DNA of 60,000 nt from positions 17,989,639 to 18,049,638 of the forward strand of contig NC_087067.1 in the NCBI RefSeq assembly GCF_963678635.1. Direction: 5' to 3'. Source of the stretch: Symsagittifera roscoffensis (lineage: Eukaryota > Xenacoelomorpha > Acoela > Convolutidae). This document shows positions 44,665 through 55,340 of this stretch, in pieces (within the stretch, counting starts at the first letter, position 1; each line of letters begins with the position of its first letter). The notes under the pieces were generated by a model. The model saw only the letters and a list, made by a program, of their open reading frames with translations, did no database searches and was not told where the DNA came from. The translations under genes and the position numbers were made by a program.

Positions 44665-46474
44665 GCAAGGACCCTCAAGCAGAAGGCGTACGGGACTTTA
44701 GCATCGTCTGAGATACAGGTAGAAACGATGGAGCAGTTGGTGAGCCTTCCATGGAAAGCAGTGGTATTAAGGTAAGAAGAGATGAGGACTACGCCAAGAA
44801 TACACGCTCTCGTGGCAGTACCTTACATAAGAACAGAGTTACAACTGAGGTTTGCCTGGTGCATGATGCGACTAACTCGCGAAGAGTATGATTCAGAAGA
44901 AAGGAAGAGGTCAAAAGAAGAGAAGGTTTTCCTTATGACGAACCTGAGGGATCTGATAGTCCAAGAGGGAGCAGCAGTAGCGTGTGCGAAGCGGAGAGAC
45001 GCTCTCTGTTTCATTCGATTCATGATAGAGCAGATTTCAGTACCTACATTGAACACTTGTGTTAAGATGCTGAGGGAAGGCGATGAGCGAGCGAAAGCCT
45101 TACTTTTGCTAGCACTGCTAGATATGCAGCAAAGCAAACCGATGAGGGTGAACATGAAAGAACCCGAGGAGTTAGAACCCATGAGAAAGATAGACGAAAT
45201 CAGGAGATTCTCAAACAAGGAGCTGAGACTCACTAAAGAATCTATGGGGGCACTGCCGAAATCCAGTGAATACTGTGGACCGATCAAGAAGAAATCGTAT
45301 AGCTACGTATCCGGAATCATAGGGATAGCGTACAACCCTTTCCTGAGTGAAGACATACGCGATTGCTTCTTCGATTACGAGCAGGCAGTGTTACTAAGAT
45401 TCTGGACGTCGAATTGTAACGATTAAGAGCGTTAACAATCCACAGGCCAAATTGGGATTGGTCTTGGAAGAAGAGGTGACTGCACCTTCCGTACCAAAAT
45501 CCGACAAAAGAGTGGAGTTTGGGTTGGGATTCTCAGATGAATTACCGAGAACGAGCTTGATGGCAGTGTGGGAATTGATGAGGCCATCATGGTGTCCTAG
45601 TCCCAACGCTGACTCGATATTACGGGCGACACAAGACGTGCAGAGGGAACTGAATGCAGACTGTAACCTGCGTGACCTTAACATCATATATAATGTGATG
45701 ATAACGGCCTCTAGGAGCAACGGAGAAGATAAAGTGGAGTTGCCTGGCTGGGGACCAGAAGACTGGGTCAAACCTGGTAGCTGTCTGGCGGAAGTCTGTG
45801 GACTGGATGGTCACGTTTGTGGAGGTCTGGACTGTGTGAAGACCCTAGAGAAACAACACAAGCAATTGACGGTATTGTTTGGGAACGTCGTGATGAAAAC
45901 AAGCACAGAAACGGAACTGATAGCAGATTGCCATGGAGGAACCGAGGTGAATCTAGTGACTGCACTAGGATTCTACAGCATGTTTGGTTCTCTAGAGTCA
46001 CTATTGAATCTAGAACAGAGACATGAGATGGTCACAGCCATCAGTGTAGAAGTATTCCCAGGAGTTCTGCAGACTGAACAGAAGTACATAGGAAAATGGA
46101 GGGAAGCGATCGAGACGGAAATGAACATCAGATACAGTGAGACTTATTGTAGACCGTCAGGAGCACGATATTTGGTGGATTCGACATTGGCTCCAATGTG
46201 CAAGAGCAGATACCCGGTACACTTCGTAGCCGTGGATGTAAAGAGTACGAGAACGATCGTGGATCAAGCCTTCTCAGTGCCGAAGTGTGTGAGACTGGCG
46301 AGAATGTCCGAGAAATCTTACGAGTTGCTATGTAAGATGTTCTCAGCAGTTCCAGAGAGACCCAAGGAAGAGTTGGAATCAATACTAGGAAAGAAGTTCA
46401 TGGGATACGTGAGCGGGAACTTCAGTGAGAGACAGAAACAGAGAGGATCAATGTCACAGATTACAATACAGTAG
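44665..46474 (+). pseudogene. Giant ORF part 5: unrecognised region
   Basis: The same frame continues after the double stop to 45426, with one more stop near 44773. A frame change near 45405 then leads to the open stretch ending at 46474. The first part is helical (QLRFAWCMMRLTREEYDSEE). The second has several Cys residues (WVKPGSCLAEVCGLDGHVC, about 45763-45820) and a DCHGGTEVNLVTALGFYS segment. No family is recognised. Confidence 0.45.
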
Positions 46475-47327
46475 ACGAGAGTGATGAAGTCCACCGAGTG
46501 ATGATGGAAGTGGAACCATTACTGGAAGCTTCGGGAAAACGTAATTGGAGGAGCATCATGTTGACACATGACGAGTTTCCCTGCCACTGCTTGCTGCAGA
46601 CCTGGTGGTATCCCAAGCGTAGTAATCTGGTGTTGCTCTGGGACTCTGGAGAGCTGCTCTCCATGGGTTTACCAGACTCATCACAGCCCATAACAATAGT
46701 GATAGTGGGAGTTATGATGGTGATACGATGGCTGGAAGCTCACGTAAGAGAGAACAATAGACAGGAAGCGCCGACGAGAGACAGTTGCGGAAATTAGATT
46801 GTCTAAAAGATTTAGATCTTTTTGAGACAATGTGCAAAATTCTAAACATTCCGATGGAAGTGAAGAAGATATGGGCAAGAAAACGATTGATGCCATGGTT
46901 CAGAGCTAACATGACTGCATGGTTGTACGAATATGCTAAAAAGCATATGTCGAAGCACGGCAGAGTGTACAGTGAATATCAGCTGGACATTGGAGCAGGA
47001 GCTTTCAAGCGAGCTCTCGTGACTCATCGGAATGCAGTGACCACCGCTGTGAAAAGAATTTCCAGGACAAGTGAACGTAGTGGGAAGGAGAAGACGGAGA
47101 TGTTGAAGGAAGATTTGGAGAGAAATGTGACGTTGTGTCTCCACAACAGCTTCTGCAGGAACAGAGAATCTAAGGTGCATCCCCTACCTAGTTGCAAACA
47201 GAGGGTAGAAGAGCAGAAGTGTTGGAGGACGGCTTCCAACAGCGTCAGGATAGCTAATGACGTGTTGCAGGATACAGAAACTGAGAGTGCAGAGTCAGTG
47301 TCACAGGAGGAGGAAATGGAACATTGA
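46455..47327 (+). pseudogene. Giant ORF part 6: C-terminal region
   Basis: A frame change near 46455 leads to VMMEVEPLLEASGKRNWRS, and a second near 46650 with one stop near 46759 leads to LDCLKDLDLFETMCKILN. The protein ends with an acidic Ser/Glu tail at TGA 47325-47327. No family is recognised. Confidence 0.45.
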
Positions 47328-48148
47328 CGAATGGCCGAAAAACGAGATGCAAAAAGAGACGAAATTAGAAGAATTTAGAAGTTTTAGAACTTCTAAACGA
47401 CGAAAAAAGAAGAAAACCAAGGAGTGATGAAGAAAAAGTTAAAATTCAGAATTGTTTTATGTGTGTGAAAAAACTCAAGTGAGAAACTAAGCAACCAAGT
47501 TGTAATTGAAAACTGAAACATTTAGTTGAGTTTTGAAGTTGTTGCATTTATAAATTTGCATTTTGATTTTAGTTAAGTGGCTTTAGAGACACGTACTTAC
47601 TATTTATTTAGAAAGGCTTGAGTGAAAGAGTATATTTAAATACTCCAGCCTGCATGATTGTTTTTAACCAGCTAGGAGAACTGATCACTTTGTGGTGACA
47701 TGAAAGGCTTGGGTAATCTCTCGAAGAGGGAGATTGTTTCATTGTTCTTTCTAACCACAGAGTTTCTTAGTTTTGATATTCAGGACAATAACAAGCGAGA
47801 TTTCCGAAGGGAAGAAGCATAGTAGGATAATTTTAGCTTGTTGGTTGGCAGGACTGTCCTGCAAACCAACATCTTTTTAATCTAGGAGAAAAAGTTTTAA
47901 TCATAACGTTGACATTGGAAGTCGGAAAATATGTTTTTATCTTAGGTCATATCCTCAACGTGCAGATTAATGAAAGAATTTGAAGGCTATAGTGATGTAG
48001 TATGATGCCATTTATATTCTGCAGTGAGTCGATGTGACGTGGATAATAGTAATTTCGTGCATTTTGTAAATTCTGTTCGATGACACTGTACCTATTTTAC
48101 CAACATTGCGAGATTCAATGAGGACATTGACCGGACTGTCCGGGAGTA
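47328..48148 (+). other. 3' untranslated region of the giant element
   Basis: About 820 bp of non-coding sequence separates the last stop from the 3' LTR. The part at 47340-47420 is purine-rich (GAAAAACGAGATGCAAAAAGAG). The bases directly before the LTR (CCGGACTGTCCGGGAGTA) include a GTCCGGG motif like the TTGTCCGGGGAG repeats in pol, but they are not a classical polypurine tract. Confidence 0.5.
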
Positions 48149-49023
48149 TGTGACATTCGACCAGAATGGATCAAAACGCAGATTCAGCATATTCGAAATT
48201 TTAGCAGTGAACCTTCCGAATTGGCGATTTTGAGGGAATAAGAGCGTTATTGGAACGATTGGCCAAACGGTGAGGGCTAGAATATTCTGGTATTTTAGAA
48301 TTTTAAAAATTCGAATTATGACGTCATATTTCTGAGAAACGTCAGAAACGGCCATTTTGGCAGAAAAGTCGAAGAAGGACAACAACGATAGTTGCGACGA
48401 CGACAACAACGAGAAAATTGAGAATCAGAATCAGAGAAAAGCAGAAGTTGCAAGGCAGTTGCTAACAACCGTGAGGGGTGGAAACCAGCCTTCCGGGTTA
48501 CAGAGAAATCAAGCTTAACGTGCTTGATTCAGTGGATTCAAGAATCAAGAGGGGTTTCGGGACTGAAACTTTTATCATCTTATATGAACTTTTAGCTTCC
48601 CTGTCATGTCCTGATTTGAATTTAACTAACATCTGAATTCATTTTGCTAAAATGAGAAGCTAGGAGTGGGGGGAAAGGGTTGATCCATCTTCGATGGAGA
48701 TGATGATTTTTATCTACTGAACAAAAACAATAATAGTTTAATAAGTAGTAGTAGCCCTGTTTTTAGGAGTAACCTCGTGGTCTGGGGATACTGAGACCCA
48801 GCCATGAGCTCACTATTTCTGCATGTAATTAAGTTAATTTGAGTGTTTTGACCGAAGCCGAAAGCAGTAACGTTTTTGTCGACCCGATGTTAGAAAGACC
48901 ACCGAAAGTACTGGCTTGGTAGAGACGGTGAAAAGCATGCAAAGCTCTGTTTAGACGTTAGCCAGTCGTCTTAGGACTTAGTTTTGTTCTCCGTCGATAT
49001 GTATCTTCCGGGCGAATGTTACA
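48149..49023 (+). repeat. 3' LTR of the giant element
   Basis: This is the direct-orientation partner of 21411-22331 with the same TGTGACATTCG and CGAATGTTACA ends. It lacks the 45-bp block containing the 5' LTR hairpin. The CRE palindrome is kept at 48319-48326. Confidence 0.93.
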
Positions 49024-50235
49024 CGGCATACCTGGCTGAATATGCCGCAGGAGTGTGGGAGCGTGCTACTGTTTCTGTAAAGGGTGCAAGCAAGTACACG
49101 GTCCTGTTTTCGTTAAAAAAGTGAGAATGTCAAGATTTCGGGAGCTCGTCTCGCTGCCGGGAAAGACGCTGTGGTCTTCGACTTGCGGCTGCCAGTGAAT
49201 GCCTTTGGAATATCCTCGAGCTGCCACACATCCACACTTCTTTTGACTTCTCTATGAGCACCGCTGTGGAACCATGAAGAATGAGGCGAGTGGCTTCTGA
49301 AACATCTAGGCCAAAGTAGATGCATTCAATTCATCAAGATAAAACAACGACCTATCATTCGATTAGAAGTTTACGGAAAATCTTTTTGGTGAGCAGCTGC
49401 CCGAAAGAACGTGGACTTTCTCTATCGAAACTTACTTCAGCTTCTTCCTGCATATCAAAACAACACGTCCTCCGACACAGCAATCCTTTCCTTACAGTAA
49501 TAGATTGTTGTCCGTAACAAAAACAGGAAATATTGTTTCAGTGTGTTTCAATCAAGGGACTGGAAAATTCGAAAAATTACTTTTTTGAATACACCCTGTC
49601 CCTTTAACTACTCATGAGGCTAAATTTTAAAAAGCAACTCCGAACTCGTCTAACCATGACAAGAACCAATCAAACTTCATTTCCCCAACCAATTCCGAAA
49701 CAGAAATCTTTTCTCCAACCAATTCCGAAACAAATCTTTTCTCCAACCAATTTCGAAACAGAAGAACAGATCTTATGTTAATGAAAGGAGTGACCGATTG
49801 TCTAGCAACAATTACCAAAGTAGCACAATCTCGGCTGTCGTAGCACAAAGTTGAAAATAGTCTGACAGCAAGTCTGTGCCTTCGGCAAGTCAAATTTCGT
49901 CGCAAGCGATATGTAGTCAAGAACAAATCGGAAGCTGTGGTTGATTTTCCCCGAAGTTCCGCCGGCACATGCAACACGCTTCCTTCATCTTTCTTCTCGT
50001 TAGGGGATCTTACATTACTAAGCTCAATTTGTTCAGTTGTTTTTCCCTTTCAGCATAACGTGCTGCAGCTCTTCTGGGTCACTAACTGGATATCTTGAGT
50101 TGACCGAATTGCTATATTACAAAACTTGGGATGGTTGTTTCTCGATCCCAACTCTCCCATTACAGAAACGTTAACGCTAGCTTCGAAAACTGTCAGATGT
50201 TGCAAGCAGACATACAAACTATCTCCCATCCTCAC
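49024..50235. repeat. Segmental duplication, copy 1 of 2
   Basis: The segment beginning CGGCATACCTGGCTGAATAT and ending near CCATCCTCACTGTTTTTACA recurs at 50981-52168 with about 90% identity by eye. It contains the AACCAATTCCGAAACAGAA short repeats. Fragments read like degraded coding sequence (YLAEYAAGVWERATVSVKG), but no family is recognised. The 3' LTR of the giant element ends exactly where this copy begins. Confidence 0.75.
49585..49775 (+). repeat. Short repeat block rich in AACCAATTCCGAAACA, copy 1
   Basis: GAATACACCCTGTCC begins a block that runs through several AACCAATTCCGAAACA units. It recurs at about 50258-50440 and 51540-51690. Confidence 0.75.
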
Positions 50236-50254
50236 TGTTTTTACAATTACTTTC

Positions 50255-50450
50255 TTGAATACACCCTGTCCTTTTCACGACTCATGAGGCTAAATGTTAA
50301 AAAGCAACTACGATCTCGTCTATCCACGACAAGAACCAATCAAACTTCCTTTTCTCTAACCAATTCCGAAACAGAAGAAATCTTTTCTCCAACCAATTCC
50401 GAACAAATCTTTTCTCCGACCAATTTCGAAACAGAAAAAATCTTAAGTTA
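50255..50450 (+). repeat. Short repeat block rich in AACCAATTCCGAAACA, copy 2
   Basis: This copy of the block lies between the two segmental duplicates, showing that the block has amplified independently of them. Confidence 0.75.
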
Positions 50451-50980
50451 ATGGAAGGAGTTACAAATTGTGTAGCAACAAGAACCAATAAAACCATTGC
50501 AGAGAGGAGCGCGACCATTCAATTGACATCAAAAGAAAGATATGCGGTTCCTCGACAGGACTTCCTCATGACCCCAACAGTTGCCACTCAGTTATCGCCA
50601 ATCACAAATATTTATGGTTCTCTTAACTGAAGCTTGCCAATTACTTAACACACAATTGTGCATCAATTAATTTCCGATGTTACAAGAAGCTTGCAGCCTC
50701 AGGTGAGTCTGTGTCGTATTAAAGTGCAGCGACGCGCCGAGGAAATTCGTTCCTAAGAATGCCCGCCCGCAATCAGAGGAAGCTTGGCATTTGGTGAAGA
50801 AACTTGACTCAGCCGAAATTTGCACAGTTCATCAGAATGTGTTTCGATCAATAAATGAAGCCTCTGCTGGCTCAATCAATTACGATGCTGACTACGGCCA
50901 ATTCTTTTTCCTAATAATGTCAAAATTTTTGCAATGGTCAGAGGAAACATGACTTGCCTGCTTTGTGACACATTTATGTC
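50451..50980. other. Unrecognised stretch between the duplicates
   Basis: No clear coding frame is present. The end reads RGNMTCLLCDTFMSAAYLAEY into copy 2 of the duplication, which hints at former coding sequence. Confidence 0.3.
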
Positions 50981-52168
50981 AGCGGCATACCTGGCTGAAT
51001 ATGCCGCAGGAGTATAGGAGCGTGCTACTGCTTCTCGGGTAAGCAAATATAAGATCGTGTTGTCGTTAAAAAAAGTGCGAATGTCAAGATTTCGGGAGCT
51101 CGTCTCGCTGCCGGGAAAGACGCTGTGATCTTCGACTTGCGGCTGCCAGTAAATCCCTTTGGAACATCCTCGAGCTGCCATACGTCCATACTTCTTTTGA
51201 CTTCTCCTAGTGCACCGTGAAGAAACCATCAAGAATGAGGCGAGTGGCTTGTGAAACATCTAGGCCAATGTAGATGCATTCAATTCAAGATGAAACAAGG
51301 ACCTATCAATCGACCAAAATGACGGACTTTCTCTATCAAAATTTATTTCACCTTCTTTCTCCATATCAAGATTACACGTCCGCCGACACAGTAATCTTAT
51401 CCTTCCAGTAAGGGACTGTTGTCCGTAACAAAAACAGGTTGTCTTGCTGAAAACAATAAAATATTGTGTTTCAGTGTGTTTCAGTCAAGGGACTGGATTG
51501 TAGAGAAATTCAAAGGTTAATCAATTTTTTTTTCTTTTTTGAATACACGCTGTCCCTTTAACGACTCATGAGGCTCAATGTTAAAAAGCAACTCCGATCT
51601 CGTCTATCTATGACAAGAACCAATCAACGTAATTTTCTACCACCAAATTCTAAACAGAACAAATCTTTTCTCCAACCAATTTCGAAACCGAAATGTTACG
51701 TCATTGAAAGAAGTGACCAATTGTGTAGCAACAATTACCAGAGTAGCACAGTCTCGGCTGTCGTAGCAAAAAGTAAAAAATAATCTGACAGCAAGTTTGT
51801 GCCTCCGGCAAGTCAAATTTCGTCGCTAGCGATATGTAGTGAAGAACAAATCGGAAGCCGCGGTTGGTTTTCCCCGACGTTCCGCCGGCACATGCAACCA
51901 GCTTCCTTCAACTTTCTTCTCATTAGGGGATCTAACATTACTAAGCTCAATTGGTTCAGTTGTCTTTCCCTCTAAGCATAACGTGCTGCAGCTCTTCTGG
52001 ATTCACTTACTGGATATCTTGCGTTGACCGAAACGCTATATTACAGCACTTGGGATGCTTGTTTCTGGATCCCACCTCTCCCATTACAGAAACCTCAACG
52101 CCAGCTTCGAAAACTTTCAGATGTTGCAAGCAGACATACAAGCTATCTCCCATCCTCACTGTTTATAC
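50981..52168. repeat. Segmental duplication, copy 2 of 2
   Basis: This is the partner of 49024-50235. It continues the short repeat block at 51540-51690 and the shared CATAACGTGCTGCAGCTCTT segment at about 51978. Small indels distinguish the copies. Confidence 0.75.
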
Positions 52169-52559
52169 ACAAATCAGGGTGAAAGGACACAAAGAGCCAG
52201 CCGATTATTATGCTGCCGAGACTCCTTGGAGAACGTTGAGCCACAGCTCGGAATATAGTTGCCGAAATCGCTAAAGCGTCAATAGATGAACTGGTTTCCT
52301 AGACGCCTTTTAATCACATTGAGGACTATACAGAGGAGCAGAAAACAGCAAAGGGGTACTGTTTTTATTATTGACATATACACAATCACCAGTCCCTAAA
52401 ATGAAAAAACTGTTTTTATTGAAGACAGATACACGAGCACCAGTCCCTTCAAGGAATAGAATAGTTTTTTAAGAGCTGTTTCCTGATTCTGGAAAAACAA
52501 CAGTAGGCTTCCCACGCCACCTTGTATACAGCTTGTCGTGATTTTAAAATGCTTGTCAC
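52169..52559. other. No gene seen
   Basis: The stretch contains repeated motifs such as TACTGTTTTTATTATTGACA and AAACTGTTTTTATTGAAGACA, but no coding frame that I recognise. Confidence 0.35.
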
Positions 52560-53460
52560 CTATCTGGTTATTGGGCGAATTTTTAGGAGGTGCATATATC
52601 GATGATTCTTTTGCTCTACCTGTTGATTCCAAACCATACGGAACCTTGGTAGCAATGAGTCTTGATAAATTGTACAGAAGACTACACAAAGTTGCCTTTC
52701 TCTAGAGCCTTCATATGATTGGACTCAAATTCGACGAGATTCAGCTCATTTCTGCAAAATTCTTGCAAGCATCGACGCAATATTGCAACACAACAAAACA
52801 GCAGCTACCCTTTCGACAGGAAATTGAATCTCCCAGGATGCTTACACAAGTCAAACTATCATTTTCACAGCGCATACGAATGGACAATGCTGAAGATCAA
52901 CACTTTCGTTAGTTAAAACGGCTTCTGACACAAATACAGGTTATCTGCGTTTCATTAGCGACAAAAACCCAGCCTCCTGCCAGTTTGTTCCTGATTAGAC
53001 CTATGTACCCTCTAAAGTAATACAAGATTTAAAGAAACGTTCCGCAGAACGGAAAAATGCTGTGAACAAAGTGATTTTACTAAGGCCCTCTGGCGTAGTC
53101 GTTACAGAACGGAAAGCTGTTGTGAACAAAAACCCTCTACTAAGGGCCTCTGGTGTAGTCGTTAGTGAAGTACCTCCAGCCGATCAGATTCGTCGTAGCA
53201 ATGCCGGCTTGTGGGACAGGCGCCCTCGAAAAGTTCCTCGATCAGCTCTGTTGGGAAGACCAGCACCCTCTTCCCAGCGCTCTTCAACGAATGACATCCA
53301 ACAATCCTGACCAACAGCTACGCTTAAGTCAATAGGTAAACTTCACTTCAGTCAATGACGACAACACAATACATGTACACAATCCTGGTACAAATCAGGT
53401 GCCCCCAGCACATACTTCCCAGTGATATTTGACGCAAGAGTAGTAGATGTTGGAGATGAA
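52560..53460 (+). pseudogene. Helitron-like helicase relic (copy D)
   Basis: GGAGGTGCATATATCGATGA and the translated DDSFALPVDSKPYGTLVAMSLDK closely match 58-160 of copy A (HDVFALPVDSKPLGALIAMSLEK). Similarity continues through HMIGLKFDEIQLISA, RIRMDNAE and CRLLGRPAPSS-like sequence to about 53450, matching 199-960 of copy A. Multiple stops and frame changes make it a pseudogene. It bounds the Helitron-derived zone on the right. Confidence 0.7.
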
Positions 53461-54439
53461 GTGGGGGAGGGGGAGGGGGCTGCTGACCCCTGTGTTTTAA
53501 GATAAGGTAAAGAACATCCGGTCAGCAGGCTATGTATTAGGATAGGGAATAGGTTTCACAATGTATTAAGATAGGTAGTTGAATTCGTAAGGTTTCAGAG
53601 AATGGTAAGAAAAACTGTTTTTTGGATTTTGTGTGGTAATGTCCAATTTTTTTGAGAAAAACCTAAATTTTTGCGCAAAAACTCTTACCATTGACTTTGC
53701 ATGAACCAAAAAATTAATCACAAGACCTTCATTGCAAAATCTACACGTAACTATCACTGATGTTTTTCAATTAGGTAACACGCCCTGAAATTTCTAAAAC
53801 ATGATAAGATTTGATTTAATTTGACCTATTAACTATTCCATTAGAAGGCCACACTTTTTTTAAAACAGTACCAGATGATTCCACGTGATATCTATGTTGT
53901 GATCACCAGTTCAAGAATTGATTTTGAAATTTCTGTGAAAATTTTCAAAATTCGGTTCTAAATTGGATTTTCAATAACGGTTAACCAAACTTCAATTGAA
54001 AGAGTCAAAAATAAAATCCTTATATATAATTCCATATTAATTAAGCAGATTTCTGAGAAATGTTCAATTTTCTGCTTATTTACCATAAACACATTCAAAC
54101 CAAGTTCTTACCACAATTATCATCTTAGGTTCGTATATGAAACAGATTTGGAAGAAATTTCAATATCAAATTGCAAAAACTGTATCAGTTTTTTCGCACT
54201 TCTACTAATCTGAAGTTGTTCTTCATATTCATCTGTTCTAGTCCTCAATGAGCTTTGTTATTTCTGCAGCAGAGCTTAATAGAAGTTTTTCTTTGACAAT
54301 TCAAGCAAATATAACTAGCGTTTAACGCACCTTCGATGCTTCGAAATTTTTCGACAACTCATGAAAAATCAAATATATTTGAAACAACATCTGCAAACTT
54401 TTAGTGTACTGATTGCACCCAATTACAGGTTTGGTAATT
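53461..54439. other. AT-rich intergenic DNA
   Basis: After a short G-rich run (GGGGGAGGGGGAGGGGGC at about 53463) there is no coding frame or recognised motif. Confidence 0.4.
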
Positions 54440-55340
54440 TCGAACTTCTTTGATTTTTTCAAATTCCCATTTAAAAAACGTCATCTCGAAAACTTAATGG
54501 GCTTCTGGAGAAATTTGGAGGCCAGATTTGCAACCACTGAGAGTCCCTGAAAGCATCCTGCTATAGGGTTAGGAATTCAAAATTTAATGAATTTTTCAAA
54601 TCTGTTTCCTGAAAAAAAATGGAAAAAACGTCTTATCTCTTAAACTAAAAAGATTTGAGCATTCATATTAAGAGGCAAGATAAGAGACGCCTAGGTGTAC
54701 GCTGAAAGTAAGGTTGTATCTAAGTATGTAGATAAGTTCTTTGAGAAATTTTGAAAAATTAAAAAACGTCACATCTCGGAAACTAAAAGCAATTGACCAG
54801 TCGCATATGACAAAATGTGCAACTCTCCAGAGTACCCTGACAACACCGAACTATAGCGTTGAGAATTTCAAATTTAAATAATTAATTTGAACTTTCTGAA
54901 AATTTTGAAAAAATTAAAAAACGTCGTATCTCGAAAACTAGAAGGTTTTGAGCAGTCATATTTTTGGAGGCAAGATTTGCAATCGTTGATAATACTCTCA
55001 CAGTACCCAACTACAGGTTTGGGAATTTCAGATTTTTATAAAAAATAATCATGAGTTAGGTTTTCTGAAAGATTTCGAAAAAATCACAAAAAGATTTCGA
55101 AAAAATCACAAAAAAACGTCATATCTCGAAAACTACAAGGATTTGAGTAGTCATATTTGGAGGCAAGATTCGCAATCTTTGACAGTGTTCTGACAGTACC
55201 CAACTACAGGGTTGGCAACTTAAGGTTTTTAAAATTATTTTGTTATTTGAAATTTCTGAAAAAAATCTCAAAAATCGTCTTATTTCGTCAGCTAAAATGA
55301 TTAGGGCATTCAGAATTGGAGACCGAATTCGCAACACCTA
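54440..55340. repeat. Decayed tandem repeat, period about 140-185 bp
   Basis: A core like AAAAAACGTCATATCTCGAAAACT followed by AGGxxTTTGAGCAGTCAT recurs at about 54476, 54625, 54762, 54917, 55104 and 55269. Each copy is followed by TTTGGAGGCAAGATTTGCAA and CAGTACCCAACTACAGG-like segments. Copies are clearly diverged. A 22-bp local duplication (AAAGATTTCGAAAAAATCAC) lies at about 55074-55115. Confidence 0.8.

Larger units (their letters stand above)
39711..47327 (+). pseudogene. Giant accessory ORF in the env position, about 2,500 codons, broken
   Basis: Coding sequence continues almost without gaps for 7.6 kb. Each open stretch overlaps or abuts the next, and protein character carries over at every frame change (about 40610, 41130, 42695, 43015, 43560-43605, 45405, 46455 and 46650). 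In-frame stops occur at 44659-44664, near 44773 and near 46759. The simplest reading is one ancestral protein, or a few, damaged by indels. It contains an N-terminal helical and coiled-coil part, an SGNH hydrolase and several large unrecognised regions. I see no signal peptide or convincing membrane anchor, so it is not an ordinary envelope gene. Confidence 0.65.
21411..49023 (+). mobile_element. Giant gypsy-like LTR retrotransposon with macro and SGNH ORFs
   Basis: Two long terminal repeats in direct orientation bound this 27.6-kb block. Inside are a long leader, gag, protease, RT, integrase, a macro-domain ORF and about 7.6 kb of further coding sequence. The order protease-RT-integrase fits the Ty3/gypsy lineage. 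Subtracting the nested BEL element leaves about 21.5 kb, far above the usual 5-12 kb. The two LTRs differ by roughly 20 substitutions and a 45-bp indel over about 870 aligned bases, which suggests a moderately young insertion. The flanks share only CGG (21408-21410 and 49024-49026), so a target-site duplication is unproven. I saw no clear polypurine tract before the 3' LTR. Confidence 0.85.

Noticed and set aside
46498-46797. Apparent transmembrane segment PITIVIVGVMMVIRW suggesting an envelope-like protein
   Set aside because: The neighbouring frame carries the protein-like continuation (NSDSGSYDGDTMAGSSRK) into the next part, so the hydrophobic stretch is probably an out-of-frame reading after a frameshift near 46650.
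21406-49028. Target-site duplication of the giant element
   Set aside because: Only CGG is shared directly at both LTR edges, which is too short to claim a duplication.
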